DNA from: Skeletonema tropicum
Taxonomy: Eukaryota > Bacillariophyta > Thalassiosirophyceae > Thalassiosirales > Thalassiosiraceae
DNA: 64,000 nt
Assembly: GCA_037178625.1 (NCBI GenBank)
Contig: CM074143.1
Span: forward strand, 1,612,001 to 1,676,000
Reading direction: 5' to 3'
Within the stretch, counting starts at the first letter, position 1. Every line of letters starts with the position of its first letter. Below the pieces are notes generated by a model that was given only the letters and a program-made list of their open reading frames with translations, was not told the DNA's origin and ran no database searches. Of this stretch, positions 21,243 through 32,113 are shown piece by piece. A program made the translations under genes and the position numbers.

Positions 21243-23402
21243 CTACAGCTGTTCACTCAACAGAGCAAGACGACCCTCCAACCGAAGTAGCTGTGGAAAA
21301 CACTCTACTCTTTCGTTCAAGAAATTCCGTAGTGGACCCAGCTTCAGTGCAATTTCTCTCGCCTCCTTGGCAATTTGTTCTTCTACACCGTTTCTGTTTG
21401 GATGTAATGCACTGGTGGTCGCAGCACGAGAAGTAGCTGCAAGTATGGCCTTTACCCATACACCCAACGGCACGACTAGAGAGTGACGACGCGCCATTCG
21501 GCGAACGATGTGCCCCATGAGCATGGACACATATCCTGCTGAAGAGGCAGTTTCTCCACTTTGCACTCGTTCGGCGTCTAATGATTGTAATGATCTAACT
21601 GTCCCCTCTACAAGACGTCGATCGGTAACTTGTAATGCAATATTGAGTTGCACGGAATCGTTGGATGAGAGAGCCTGTGCCAATAGAGTAGTGAGCGTTT
21701 CTGATGTGGCAGATTTCAGCTTGAATTTTGACTTTTGGGGTGCAGCAGCGTCCTTTCCATCTTCTTCCTCGTCATCCTCATCATCTTCTTCGTCATCAGA
21801 CTCTGCCATGGCTGATGAGAGCAACGCCAAACGTTCCGCAATACTTTGACCTTGTTCGCCGCCTTCATCTCCATCTTCATCGTCGATTTGAAAGTCACCA
21901 TCTTCTTCTTCTGACCCTTCACCCTCTTTCTCTTTTCTTGCCCTCTTCGAAGTTAAATCCACAGCCAACGAAGCCTCGTTTCCTTGGTCACCAGGTGCCA
22001 GCGCTACGCTACTAGCTGCCTTGCGCTTCTTCTTATTGTTGGCATCATTCGCAATCTCTGCAGATAACTCTGCACCCACGGTAACTGTCCCTTGGGTAGA
22101 ATCATCATAGGATATGGACTGCATGAGAAGAGAAGCATTCGAACCCTTCGATGTAATGTTCTGAAACAGGACAAGTATCTCTTCTTGAGGCCTTCGAGAA
22201 TGTAATGCGGAATGGATCAACGCAATATTTCTGCCGTCATTACCTTGATCACATCGTAATTGAGACTTGGGAAGTTGTGGTGGCAACGATGAGTCGAAGG
22301 ATGAGGTACCATCATCACATGAAAAGAGTGAGGCTGTCCCCGCCACAGGCTGGAATGCCAATACGATCAAACCATCGTTCTTCTTGACAAGTTCCACGTG
22401 AGAAATCGTAGAGTCATCCTTGCAGGATAACTGTGCTACTATTTGCAACGATGACTTCTTCTTTTCATTATCGTCTTGATTACCAAGCTTGTAAACAACA
22501 ATTTGATTCTTGGTGGCAGTGGCAAGATACCTCGAACATGCGGATAGTTGCAGTGATGAAATCGATGATCCGCCCTCCGAAGATGGAATAGTGGACTTGC
22601 ATATCTTTTCACCAGAATGATAGTTACAAATACGTAATCCATCATTCATACGAATAGCGATGAGTCGTTCTCCCTTCTTATCCGAAGAAGATGATACTGC
22701 CACACCAAATGATGGCAGTTGATCACCATTGGTGGAACTTACAGATCCAACTTTGATCTTTCTCTTTAATCCAGAAGAGGAATCAGCCGCAGCAGCAGCA
22801 AGATCATATTGATAAATACGACACTTGCCACCACCCTCCCCAGAAGAAGGAAAGAGTACCAGCACACACAACTGATCATCGTCATCCGTCAAGGCTGCAT
22901 CACATACTATCGCCTTGGCTTGATCATTCCCCGAAACACTCGACTTGCGTCCCTTTTTCCCACTGGCGAGATCATCCCGAATATTGAGGGTGTGGGAAAC
23001 TACGCCACGCTCGAGGTCGTAGACGAGAATTGTGTATTCTCGTAGTGCACAGAGATATTTAGACGGCGATGATGACGACGACGACGATAAGGATGATGAT
23101 GAGGCAAAGACTAATTTCCGGATAGGGTCGTTGTTATTGGCTTCTTGATCTCCTCCAAACGATGATGATGATGATGTGCCCCCCGTATTATTCGGTGGTG
23201 GAGGGATGCGCAGTGTAAATTTAAGTGAGCCATTTGAGACGCTTCCGTCATAGCACCGAATGACGGAGCTGCTGTTGGAAGACTGTACGGCGAATAGAGA
23301 TCCGTTGCTCGATTGAGCTATTAGGTGGTGTTGCGCTGCCATTGTGGAGGTTGTATGTTGTGAAGTATGGTGAGAATATGTAGTAGCTTTATTGATGGCC
23401 AT
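21243..23402 (-). CDS. UTP5: U3 snoRNP/t-UTP component Utp5 (WDR43-like)
   Basis: 719 residues, intronless. The first 420 residues carry WD40-like blades (for example the repeated ...YLCALREYTILVYDLERG and RYLATATKNQIVVYKLG patterns). An acidic linker follows (EEDGDFQIDDEDGDEGGE and a second D/E run), a nucleolar hallmark. The C-terminal 150 residues fit the Utp12 domain: SETLTTLLAQAL, ALQVTDRRLVEGTVRSL, YVSMLMGHIVRRM and a final RLEGRLALLSEQL. Utp5 acts in pre-rRNA transcription and small-subunit processing. A second Met 20 codons in (MAAQHHL) is an alternative start. The assignment to Utp5 rather than another Utp12-domain protein rests on WD40 plus Utp12 and length. Confidence 0.8.
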   Translation of the reverse strand: MAINKATTYSHHTSQHTTSTMAAQHHLIAQSSNGSLFAVQSSNSSSVIRCYDGSVSNGSLKFTLRIPPPPNNTGGTSSSSSFGGDQEANNNDPIRKLVFASSSSLSSSSSSSPSKYLCALREYTILVYDLERGVVSHTLNIRDDLASGKKGRKSSVSGNDQAKAIVCDAALTDDDDQLCVLVLFPSSGEGGGKCRIYQYDLAAAAADSSSGLKRKIKVGSVSSTNGDQLPSFGVAVSSSSDKKGERLIAIRMNDGLRICNYHSGEKICKSTIPSSEGGSSISSLQLSACSRYLATATKNQIVVYKLGNQDDNEKKKSSLQIVAQLSCKDDSTISHVELVKKNDGLIVLAFQPVAGTASLFSCDDGTSSFDSSLPPQLPKSQLRCDQGNDGRNIALIHSALHSRRPQEEILVLFQNITSKGSNASLLMQSISYDDSTQGTVTVGAELSAEIANDANNKKKRKAASSVALAPGDQGNEASLAVDLTSKRARKEKEGEGSEEEDGDFQIDDEDGDEGGEQGQSIAERLALLSSAMAESDDEEDDEDDEEEDGKDAAAPQKSKFKLKSATSETLTTLLAQALSSNDSVQLNIALQVTDRRLVEGTVRSLQSLDAERVQSGETASSAGYVSMLMGHIVRRMARRHSLVVPLGVWVKAILAATSRAATTSALHPNRNGVEEQIAKEAREIALKLGPLRNFLNERVECFPQLLRLEGRLALLSEQL

Positions 23403-23974
23403 GATTTGATTTTGAAGCCAATCGATTTGATGGTTGTGGTGATCAGATCAGAGCGCGCTCAAATATAGACACGCGTGTCTCAGACTGATGTCTTTTAGCC
23501 CCATACGTCGTAAAATACCTTCCGGTATACAAAAATGACTGGTAATGCTTTTCTGGTATCCGAAATCACATATGAAAATTCCATCGGTATCGGAACTGGT
23601 AAATTGCAAAATATTCAAGTACCGGTCTTAGTATAAAGCGGCTTTTGAAAAGGCCCTTTTAGCAGTTGCGACACCACGTCGCCTATGTACTCACCACGTT
23701 GCTCGAAGAAGCCTTCAAGGGTATTCAACTGTCTTCCCGAGATTGAGAACTCCAATTCAAGCTTCTAATTCCTACGTAGGTTTGGTACAAATGACGTGAA
23801 GGCAATGAGTTTATGAACTCATTGGTCCAAAAAAGTCAACTGTTCTTGATTGAAATTGAAGCAGCTCCGCACATACAAAGATGAAGACGTGGTGATCTCA
23901 TTTCTCCATCTCTCAAACTAAAGCAAGGAAGGGCATACATCATATCATACGATTAGGCCATCGAGCAACTACTT
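23403..23974. other. Divergent promoter region between Utp5-like gene and antiporter 1
   Basis: No coding region is seen. It contains a GACACG palindrome (23467-23480) and short GGTATCGGAACTGGTA-like stretches. Confidence 0.45.
23467..23480. promoter_or_regulatory. 14-bp palindrome AGACACGCGTGTCT
   Basis: A perfect palindrome 65 bp upstream of the Utp5-like start codon. It is related to the palindromes upstream of flavodoxin and in the Kazal promoters. Confidence 0.35.
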
Positions 23975-26900
23975 ATGATGAAGAGAAGCACCGCTCTCGC
24001 GGCGGCTGCTGCATTGGCTACTTTCCTAGTCATAGCTCCCGAAAGCCATGCAGCAGCTCCGCTGTCGTCTAAGAACGACAGCAATAATCTACGTGGACGT
24101 CTGGTCGGTGACACCACCCTGATTGGCCATCAGGAAGCAGCACATGATGACAACTCTGCGCCCTCAAGCACCTTTGGAAGAGTTCTGGAGAGCATTTGGA
24201 ACTCCGGCCAAGAACAATACAATCAGGACAACGACGCACACTATCCACTCTTTCTTACCAACGATGAACCTGCTGAAGACGTCTTATTCTCATCTACGCT
24301 CAAAGCCCCAAATAGCAACATAATGCGTCAACCTCCTGGCCGCAAGTTGGCCGAAGCAGCACATGCTGAGGATGCAGCACACGGAGAAAGCGAGGCAGGT
24401 CATGGAGATTCTCATGGTAATGATATGGTAGTGCATGTGACGTATGAGGATATTTATGCAATTCTTGTGTTTCTCATCGTTGCAACAGCTATGGGAATTT
24501 TCACGTCAAAGCTTGGAATGGTGAGTGATATTTAGAAATATATGATGCATTCTTTGCAATATTTCTTCATTACAGAGTATTCTCATCGATGCAACATGCA
24601 TGATCATGATCGTCGATGCGTAATGTATGAAAATACCATTATTTATTCTTTCTCTCTAGCCCGCCCTTGTCGGAGAAATCATCACCGGATTCTTGCTAGG
24701 ACCGCCTCTAGCCAACTTCGTACCCTATCCTGAAGCATTAGTTCTTGTAGGAGAGATTGGTCTTATAATGTTACTTCTCGAGGCAGGCGTCGAGCTTGAC
24801 GTGGCACAGCTACGTGAAACTGGTGCTAGAGCTTTGGGTATTGGTGTTACTGGGACGATCCTGCCGTTAGCTGTGGGTATGGGCCTGGCGATGGCAAGTA
24901 GCTCTGATATTGGTATCAAAAGTGCTCTAGCAGTGGGAGCATCATTCAGTCCCACGAGTCTGGGTGTGGCTGCAAGTGCTTTGAAGCAAGGCAAGATGTT
25001 GGACACGCCCGTTGGACAGCTGATCGTTTCGTCATGTGTGGTGGATGATATTTTGGCCTTGATTCTATTGTCGATGTTTCAGGTATTGGTCGAAGTGGAT
25101 CCACCCATTGTTTCTTATTTCATTCCGTTCATCTCAAGTATTGGCTTCTTAATAGTGCTTGGTGGATCAGCTATCACGTGGTTACCGACGTTCATCCAAG
25201 ACAAGATATTGAAGAAGCTTCCTGAGCAATATCGAGATCTGACCATGTTCTCCATCATGACGGCTATGTTGTTGGCATACCTTCCTTTGTTGAACTATAC
25301 CAAATCTAGTTACTTGACAGGTGCCTTCCTCGCAGGAGCTACCTTCAGTCAAATTGAGTCAGCTCACCACGCCTTTATTGAGAAGACGCATCAACTCATG
25401 ACGTGGTTGCTGCGAGTATTCTTTGCAGCTTCGATTGGTTTCCAGGTGCCTGTGAAGTTATTTAGTGATCCGTATGTGATAGGTTGGGGTTTCATTTTAT
25501 ATTGTTGTGTTATGGCGAAGTTTCCGTTAATGTTTTACGTGCCTCAATTTGAAGATGTAAAGGAAGGAGCACCATACAACCCATTTCTGCGTGATCGACT
25601 CATTACTGGTCTAGCTATGACATGCCGAGGCGAGTTTTCGTTCATTATTGCTGCATTTGCGTTGGGGAAAGGACTGATTAGTGAACAGATCTATGCGGCC
25701 ATTGTTTGGGCGGTGCTTCTATCGTGCATCACATCACCGTTCATTCTTCTGAGCCTGATCAAGTACTTCAACAAGCAACAGCTTGAGTACCTCAAAGCGA
25801 CAAATCCAACGAAGCAAAAGACCGGATCTGATGGTATGACACCTCTGTACCTGCATATCAAGAGCACCGCTCCGGCATCGTGGGGACAGCAAGAAATCTT
25901 CCGTCAGATTCTAAATGATATGAATTTGGAAGTGATGGATCGTCGTACGAACCGCAATGGAAGGACCCTATCAGCCCAGGTTCAGACGGATCTGTACGTG
26001 AAGGATAAGACAATGAATGTTAAGTTTCAGAAGATAGCTGGTCAGAAGCGTATCAAGAATGCTCTGAAAGCTGCGATGGATTTCACAATGGATGAGTTGA
26101 AAACACTTACAAGAGCAATTGAGGAACTTCAAAAGATGGCTGATGATGATGGCGCTCCCTTTTTCATGAAGTTTGATACTAATAATGATGGTATGGTGAG
26201 TCTCAGCGAATTGAAGAATGGCCTTGAGAATGAGTTGAGGGTCAAAGTCACTAAGAGGCAAGCAAGGAAGGTAATGGATCTTTTCGATGATTCTAGAGAC
26301 GGTCAGCTACAGAAAGATGAGATGGTATCGTTGAATGAATTCAAGCGTCGGTTGCAGACTTTAATTGTTGGTTACAGGAAGAAATGCGTTTTGAGCTCGA
26401 GTTTGACTGCATCCTCAGGTCCCATGTCGAGTAGATTGTCAAGTAAATCTCTTTCATCTTTGGCACTTCAAAAACTTGAAGAAGACGAGCAAAGTGTCCT
26501 TGAAGAAGTTGCAAAAGAACAAGACCGAATTATTGAAAGAGGAACGGAGATCGAAGATTCGCTAGAGAATGCCCTTGGTGTAGAGTCAAAGGTCGTAGTG
26601 GATGTGTGGTAAGTGACAACTCGAGGTGGAGATCATATGTGCTACCTCAGATTATCAATGTAACTGATGGTATCGTATCTCTTTGTATATTCATAACACA
26701 GGAACCCCTGGCCATGGACGGAGCTGTTTGACAAGATTGCTAGTCACTATGAACTTGAGACGGTGGATCACTTCGAAGCAGTCTTTGCCAACATTGACAA
26801 TGATGGAGGAGGAACTGTTGACCAAGAAGAGATTTACGAAGCCTTGTTACAAGCAGGTGTTGACATTTCAGAGGAGGGAGTGGCAACACTTTTCAATATG

Positions 26901-27263
26901 ATTGACGAGGACGGCAGCGGTGAAATTGACAAAGAGGAGTGGAAGGAGGCTGCTGGCTTTTATTTGGAGCTGAAGGAAGAAGCGAACAAAAAGGCTATGA
27001 TGGAGAATGACAAATCTAAAGTCCAGGAGAGGCTTCGTGCACAGAAACTTGCCAACTTAGGCGTTTCTACTCGGGTTATGATGAAGGGAAAACACACGGA
27101 CAAAACGACGACGAGTCGTTTCATGGATCCTTCTTCATTACATTCTATCCCTGAGAAGGCGGCGAAGACAATTCGGTTTAGTGCTGGTATGTCAAATGAA
27201 ATTGCTGAAGAAAATCAAGCATCATTTTCAAGCGGTTCTAGTAGCGACCCACTTAGCTTCTGA
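23975..27263 (+). CDS. CPA2-type cation/proton antiporter with four EF-hands, copy 1
   Basis: Exons 23975-24520, 24660-26608 and 26702-27263; introns 139 and 93 bp; 1018 residues. A signal peptide leads into a His-rich extracytosolic segment (HAEDAAHGESEAGHGDSHG). The Na+/H+ exchanger domain follows from about residue 160: PALVGEIITGFLLGP, LIMLLLEAGVELD, and the ion-binding helix with VVDDILALILL, whose Asp pair suggests electrogenic transport. Two EF-hands follow (DTNNDGMVSLSE and DDSRDGQLQKDE) and two more after the last intron (DNDGGGTVDQEE and DEDGSGEIDKEE), so calcium probably regulates it. The C-terminal tail is longer than in the paralogue at 36013. Its cell membrane is not certain; the leader allows ER-derived or plastid membranes. 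Confidence 0.9.
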
Positions 27264-27474
27264 ACAGGTTGAGATGAACAATACAGGACCACGAGAGAGT
27301 AATTATAGCTTTGAAGAAGTAGAACAAAATAAATACAATGCTAACGAAGATTAAATCGATACTGGATCAACCCCACTAAATTTCTGACTCGTCTAACTGT
27401 TGAAACAATACCGAAGCAGACAATAAACCCAACCCCAGCATGAACCGTAATATCTTTATACAGTAGATATTATT

Positions 27475-27592
27475 TTAATTATGGTCATTGTCTGGTCATT
27501 GTCTTCATTCTTCCTCATGGTCAAAACACGACGTGTCGAAGTGTTGTTGAAGGAACTTCAACTTAGTTCCTAAAATGTATATTTCTTAACAC
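27475..27592 (-). repeat. LTR of the Copia element (3' LTR)
   Basis: 118 bp, identical to 31834-31951. The TG...CA core spans 27482-27591. Confidence 0.85.
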
Positions 27593-30500
27593 ACTCCTGT
27601 GATGTCATGGTGGTTTACTCGCCCATAGACATCAGTAACTCCAATGCGTCTAGGAATTCCTGGTTGAGTATCTTTCTCCTGTCTGGTAGTAGTTCGATTG
27701 GTGTATCTAGTATCTCTTTTTCATCAGAGTAGTTCACCGCCACGTTCATCAAGGCAGCCCTCATTTTGTAGAATTTGCTTCCCTGTAGTGGTTTAGTGTT
27801 GATATCTGCCCACATATCGTCAGTCGGACAATATTCTATCTCCAGATCACCTTGGTCTATTTTGTCCTTCACTAGAAAGTATCGTGCTTTGATGTGTTTT
27901 GTTCGCTTTGAGCTCGACATTCGCCCATTCTTCTCCATTAGAATTGCTGACTTGTTGTCCTGCATCAGGATGTTGTGCTCAACATTGTAGCCCAATGATT
28001 CAAGGAAGTATTTACACCACAAAATTGTTGGTAGTAGGTCGTACACACCCACCAGCTCGCCTTCGGTACTACTTCGTACGTTCAGCTTCTGTTTCCCGGA
28101 CATGCTTACTATAGCTCCTTTCCCCATCGACATCATGCCACCGTTATGTCCCTTACAGTCATTGTGTGTCATGTATGATGCGTCGACCCACCATCTTATC
28201 ACGTTCAGCGAGTCCACGCTCAATGTCAGTTTCATGTATTTGGTTCCGTTTAAGTACTTCAACACTCTGAGTAGTTTCTTCCAGTCATCTTCGTCAGGTT
28301 CCTTCACTCGAGTTGTTAGGAAGGCCACTGCTGTTTGTATGTCTCGACGCGCCCTGCACGACAAGAACAAAAGCTGTGCCACGGTGTGGTGGAACTGTCT
28401 CGCCTGTTCCTCTGGTAGAAGCTTACGCTCGTCATCATCTCTAACTTTGAATAGGTTTTCCCCGGCCGGTGTAGCTGCCGTACCTGTTATACTTTCCGGG
28501 AACGCCTCAAAGATTTTGTATAGATATTTGATCATGGATACGCGTGCGACTCCCTTCTTACTGAAGTCTAGGTCCATCCCAAGGTAGTCATGTATCTTGC
28601 CTCGACGCACCGTGAGCTTCTCCCCATATATACTAGCCAGGTACTCCGCGAATAGTGTGATTTCAAATGGATCCTTGTGCGATACTTTAAGATCATCGAC
28701 GTGCCATGTTACCGTCATCTGTTCCCCTGATTCAGTTGTTTTTGTTGCAACACAAGGGTCATAGTCAGATACTTTGAAACCGTATGCTTCTAGATCTTTC
28801 ACAAGCTTCTTGTAGAAAAGTAAAGCCGATCGTAACAGGCCATATAGTGCTTTGTTGATCTTCACGTAAAGGACTGGTTTTCCGTTCTCCATGGTAACGT
28901 ACTTCCTGTACAGTGTTGGATCCACAAGAACCATTAGTTCTGCCATTTTCCCTTTCAGTATCATGTGTACGTGTTCATCTGTTAAAGTCGATAAATATGC
29001 CCCTGGAATATCCATTGTTGCGACGTCTCGTCCTTCATGAGCTTCAATGGCTGTTGTCATCATCATGCCTTCTAATGTTGCAGTTGGTGAGGTTGCATCT
29101 TCCTTAGATATATCTTTCCGTTGTTGACTACCGTTTGCTACCCCCCTTCCTTTGATGGTTCCATCTCTTTTCTCAGTCAAAAACATTAATGCCGCTAGTG
29201 CCTTTTGCCGTTCCTCTTCGGATAGGTCAGTAGCTTTGACTGGTAGGAATGCTACTAAATCGTGTAGTTGTTTTAGCTCTTTCGACACGGCCTTCTCGCC
29301 TCTTTCACCGAATTTCTTCAGACCGACATGCATCATAAATTGTTGCGCGAGTATTACTCCCAGTATGTGATCGTCTGCATCTTCCTCCGACATCGGCGTA
29401 ACTTCCATCTCCGCCGTGTTCACATTTACCGTACCATTTGTTGTATTTACGTTCACCACACCATCTTCGTATCTTTTCCCGGTCATACTCGGTTCGTAGT
29501 TACTAGGTGCCTTACGTACACGGATTGGTCTCCTCGCCTCAGCCATTTCCGAAGTTCTTGTCTGTAGAGTCTGTTGTAGTGCTCGTCTTTCCTCTCCTAG
29601 GCTTGTATCCTCCTCTGTTGTATCATCCTCTAGTTCCGGTTGTGGATCATACCATTCTTCATCAGCATTTTCGACAGGTTGTTGTAGCACTCCTGTATTT
29701 TGATCGTCATCACCATTCTCATCAGTATGCACTCCTGTGCTCTCATCGTCGTCTTCGGCTTCATTTTCGGCCTCGTCGTCCGTCACAGCAATAACATCAT
29801 AGTAGTTGTCGTGATTCACTCCTGTAGTCTGAGCGTTCATACGCGGAAGACTAGCATTGTTATTTTGAGAGGCAATAATATCCTTTGTGGCTGTACTACC
29901 AGGAAGCACCTCGACCCATGATTCTGCCGGGTTCTCATCTTCATGATAGCGTGTAAGGTCAATACCTGGTAGTTCTGCAGGTGTGTGTGAGTGTCGTTCA
30001 ATGTCACTAGGGAGCGTTTCGGTATTAACTTCATCATCTAGGTCCCAATCGTATCGTTGTTTCATGCTATTCAGGAATTCAAGCTTGCGACCTGCGTTAT
30101 TCCGTTTAGATTTCCGTCCCCAGGCGTTCATGCGTTTAATGATGTCATCGGACATGCTGACTGCTTTATTCACATGACGTGACAGGAGCTTTCCTGTCTC
30201 GATACAGAAAACATAGTACGTCCCAGTTGCACTACCAGTGGGGCCAAGAGCAATACCTGGACGAGTTCTTGGCTTGTTGTCGTTAGTGATGTTCCTGATA
30301 TCAGCTGCCTCGACATATTCTCCAAAGAGAAATTTACACGAGAGGGTAAAATCTGTTACCTGTCCAGTAACAATAGTCCGAGGACTCCATTCTTCGGAGA
30401 TTCCTTGTGCAGCCGGTAGTGCATTCAACCACCACACTGCGAACTCCACCGCTCTAATAATGATCCAATGATGAAGGATCTTAAAAGGTAAAACTGATGT

Positions 30501-31950
30501 GACACAACGTGCCCTTTCCTGAATAGTCCGGAGGGCGCGTTCTATTTCCCCTACATGTTCACGTGGTGCAACGCATTCAATATCCACAAGGCAGTGTTCT
30601 CGCGCCTTTTCAAATTCCACGTCGGTGAGAATCAGTCGGACCTCATAACCATGTCGTGCATAACGTTTAATAACAGAGTTTAAAGAACTACCTAGACATT
30701 TCGCTTTTCGTGATGGTACAACCTCGGCAGTAATAAGCCGTATGTTGCGTGACAATGTTATTAGGAAAGGATTTCCATTCACATACATGAGATCTCCCAC
30801 AAGAGTTACAATACGGTGTTGCAGGAAGAATGCCCGAGGAATTGGAGACGCCGGGAAATGTACCCTTTTAGATTTGGGTCTCACCGTCTTCCCTCTTATT
30901 GTTCCGACGTCAGGGCCAAAAATATCGTTAGCGACAGCGATATCATTCAGCGTAACAGGGCAATTTCGGATCAAGTTCTTGCTCACCATGTTTTGGAAGT
31001 CTCGTTCGGATGGATATCCCATTGTCGCCATCAAGCGTCGTGCCAAGGTAGCCTTCTCAACTTGTTTCTTCGTGTACCCCTCACGCCTGTCTCGCACGGT
31101 AGGAATCTTCGCATTGACACAATTGATACCCTTAATCTTCTGACGTAGATCCACGTACGGCATACGATCCGTAACTCCCCCATCATCACTGTTGAAATTG
31201 ATTACTGTCCCCTCTGGGGTGACGACATTCCAGCACCCTCCGGTTTGGTAGGCCACACTGTAACCATCACGTTCCAACTGAGGAACAGAGAGGATGTTAG
31301 CAATACCATCCTCATAGTACCAACACTCAATATTCCCAACCTTGATTTTGTAATTCATGGTCGTCTCTCCTGCATTACAGTTACTCTTCATCACTGTATC
31401 CGATTCGTATGGTCCCTTCTGGCAATGAGCTGCGGAGTTGATCATGTGGTGTGATGCCATGGTATCGAGATAAAGTTTGTTGGGATCCAAAGCAGAACGG
31501 TTTCCAGTACCGGCACCAGCACAGAGAAGGCCTCCAATAGTTGCCATGAGCGCACCATCCTCTTCTTCACGATCGTTGTAATCAAAGTCATCACCTTCAT
31601 CATCCTTGACGTTGGCGTTCACCTGACCCTGATGAATACTTTTAATATTCTGAGAGAGCTGCTTGAGTTTGTCTCGTTCTTCTTGTGTGAGATGCGGACA
31701 CTCGAACGACCGATGGTTTTCTCCACACCCGAAACACTTATCCTTAGTAGTACTCCCCTTGTCATCATCTTTAGCAGACTCGGCCGCTGTCTTTGCCGCT
31801 TTGGCCTTTGCAAAAATAGCTTTTTGTTCAGCCTTAATTATGGTCATTGTCTGGTCATTGTCTTCATTCTTCCTCATGGTCAAAACACGACGTGTCGAAG
31901 TGTTGTTGAAGGAACTTCAACTTAGTTCCTAAAATGTATATTTCTTAACA
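27482..31950 (-). mobile_element. Ty1/Copia LTR retrotransposon
   Basis: A 4.5-kb element on the minus strand with identical short terminal repeats and one uninterrupted Gag-Pol frame. Domain order protease-integrase-RT-RNase H is that of Copia elements. Identical LTRs and an open frame imply a recent insertion. I found no 5-bp target duplication. The frame starts inside the 5' LTR and no primer-binding site follows that LTR, so the 5' end looks rearranged. It lies about 220 bp downstream of antiporter 1. Confidence 0.9.
27615..31883 (-). CDS. Copia Gag-Pol polyprotein
   Basis: 1422 residues without a stop. A zinc knuckle CFGCGENHRSFEC lies at residues 50-62, so nearly all of Gag is missing. 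Protease near residue 137 reads LDTMASHHM, where D-S/T-G is expected; the Gly is replaced by Met. Integrase has its Asp and Glu residues around GDLMYVNG, LTDVEFE and EHVGEIERAL. RT has DIPGAYL, NKALYGLL and the catalytic WHVDDLKVSH near residue 1060. RNase H includes VDASYMTH, SSTEGELVGV and the DNKSAI segment. The protein ends LLMSMGE. An altered protease and lost Gag head may make it non-autonomous. Confidence 0.92.
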   Translation of the reverse strand: MTMRKNEDNDQTMTIIKAEQKAIFAKAKAAKTAAESAKDDDKGSTTKDKCFGCGENHRSFECPHLTQEERDKLKQLSQNIKSIHQGQVNANVKDDEGDDFDYNDREEEDGALMATIGGLLCAGAGTGNRSALDPNKLYLDTMASHHMINSAAHCQKGPYESDTVMKSNCNAGETTMNYKIKVGNIECWYYEDGIANILSVPQLERDGYSVAYQTGGCWNVVTPEGTVINFNSDDGGVTDRMPYVDLRQKIKGINCVNAKIPTVRDRREGYTKKQVEKATLARRLMATMGYPSERDFQNMVSKNLIRNCPVTLNDIAVANDIFGPDVGTIRGKTVRPKSKRVHFPASPIPRAFFLQHRIVTLVGDLMYVNGNPFLITLSRNIRLITAEVVPSRKAKCLGSSLNSVIKRYARHGYEVRLILTDVEFEKAREHCLVDIECVAPREHVGEIERALRTIQERARCVTSVLPFKILHHWIIIRAVEFAVWWLNALPAAQGISEEWSPRTIVTGQVTDFTLSCKFLFGEYVEAADIRNITNDNKPRTRPGIALGPTGSATGTYYVFCIETGKLLSRHVNKAVSMSDDIIKRMNAWGRKSKRNNAGRKLEFLNSMKQRYDWDLDDEVNTETLPSDIERHSHTPAELPGIDLTRYHEDENPAESWVEVLPGSTATKDIIASQNNNASLPRMNAQTTGVNHDNYYDVIAVTDDEAENEAEDDDESTGVHTDENGDDDQNTGVLQQPVENADEEWYDPQPELEDDTTEEDTSLGEERRALQQTLQTRTSEMAEARRPIRVRKAPSNYEPSMTGKRYEDGVVNVNTTNGTVNVNTAEMEVTPMSEEDADDHILGVILAQQFMMHVGLKKFGERGEKAVSKELKQLHDLVAFLPVKATDLSEEERQKALAALMFLTEKRDGTIKGRGVANGSQQRKDISKEDATSPTATLEGMMMTTAIEAHEGRDVATMDIPGAYLSTLTDEHVHMILKGKMAELMVLVDPTLYRKYVTMENGKPVLYVKINKALYGLLRSALLFYKKLVKDLEAYGFKVSDYDPCVATKTTESGEQMTVTWHVDDLKVSHKDPFEITLFAEYLASIYGEKLTVRRGKIHDYLGMDLDFSKKGVARVSMIKYLYKIFEAFPESITGTAATPAGENLFKVRDDDERKLLPEEQARQFHHTVAQLLFLSCRARRDIQTAVAFLTTRVKEPDEDDWKKLLRVLKYLNGTKYMKLTLSVDSLNVIRWWVDASYMTHNDCKGHNGGMMSMGKGAIVSMSGKQKLNVRSSTEGELVGVYDLLPTILWCKYFLESLGYNVEHNILMQDNKSAILMEKNGRMSSSKRTKHIKARYFLVKDKIDQGDLEIEYCPTDDMWADINTKPLQGSKFYKMRAALMNVAVNYSDEKEILDTPIELLPDRRKILNQEFLDALELLMSMGE

Positions 31951-31951
31951 C
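31834..31951 (-). repeat. LTR of the Copia element (5' LTR)
   Basis: 118 bp, identical to 27475-27592. It includes the first 16 codons of the polyprotein frame. Confidence 0.85.
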
Positions 31952-32113
31952 TAACGATAAAATATGGCTGTGTATAGTAGTCTTCCGGCATGCAGTGAAA
32001 CGCAAAAGCAGCTTAGATGACGTCGTAACGTCGCCTGCTGAATAATGAAAACACAACCTTGTTCCTTTTGGGTCAAATTCTATCATACAAATAAGTAATA
32101 GCACAGCCTCTTT

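Noticed and set aside
24725..25006. Minus-strand reading frame opposite antiporter 1 (repeated opposite antiporter 2 at 36733-37059)
   Set aside because: It appears in both paralogues only because the antiporter coding sequence is nearly identical; no independent features.
27475..31951. 5-bp target-site duplication around the Copia element
   Set aside because: The five bases outside the TG...CA ends (AATTA and CTAAC) do not match, so no duplication is claimed.
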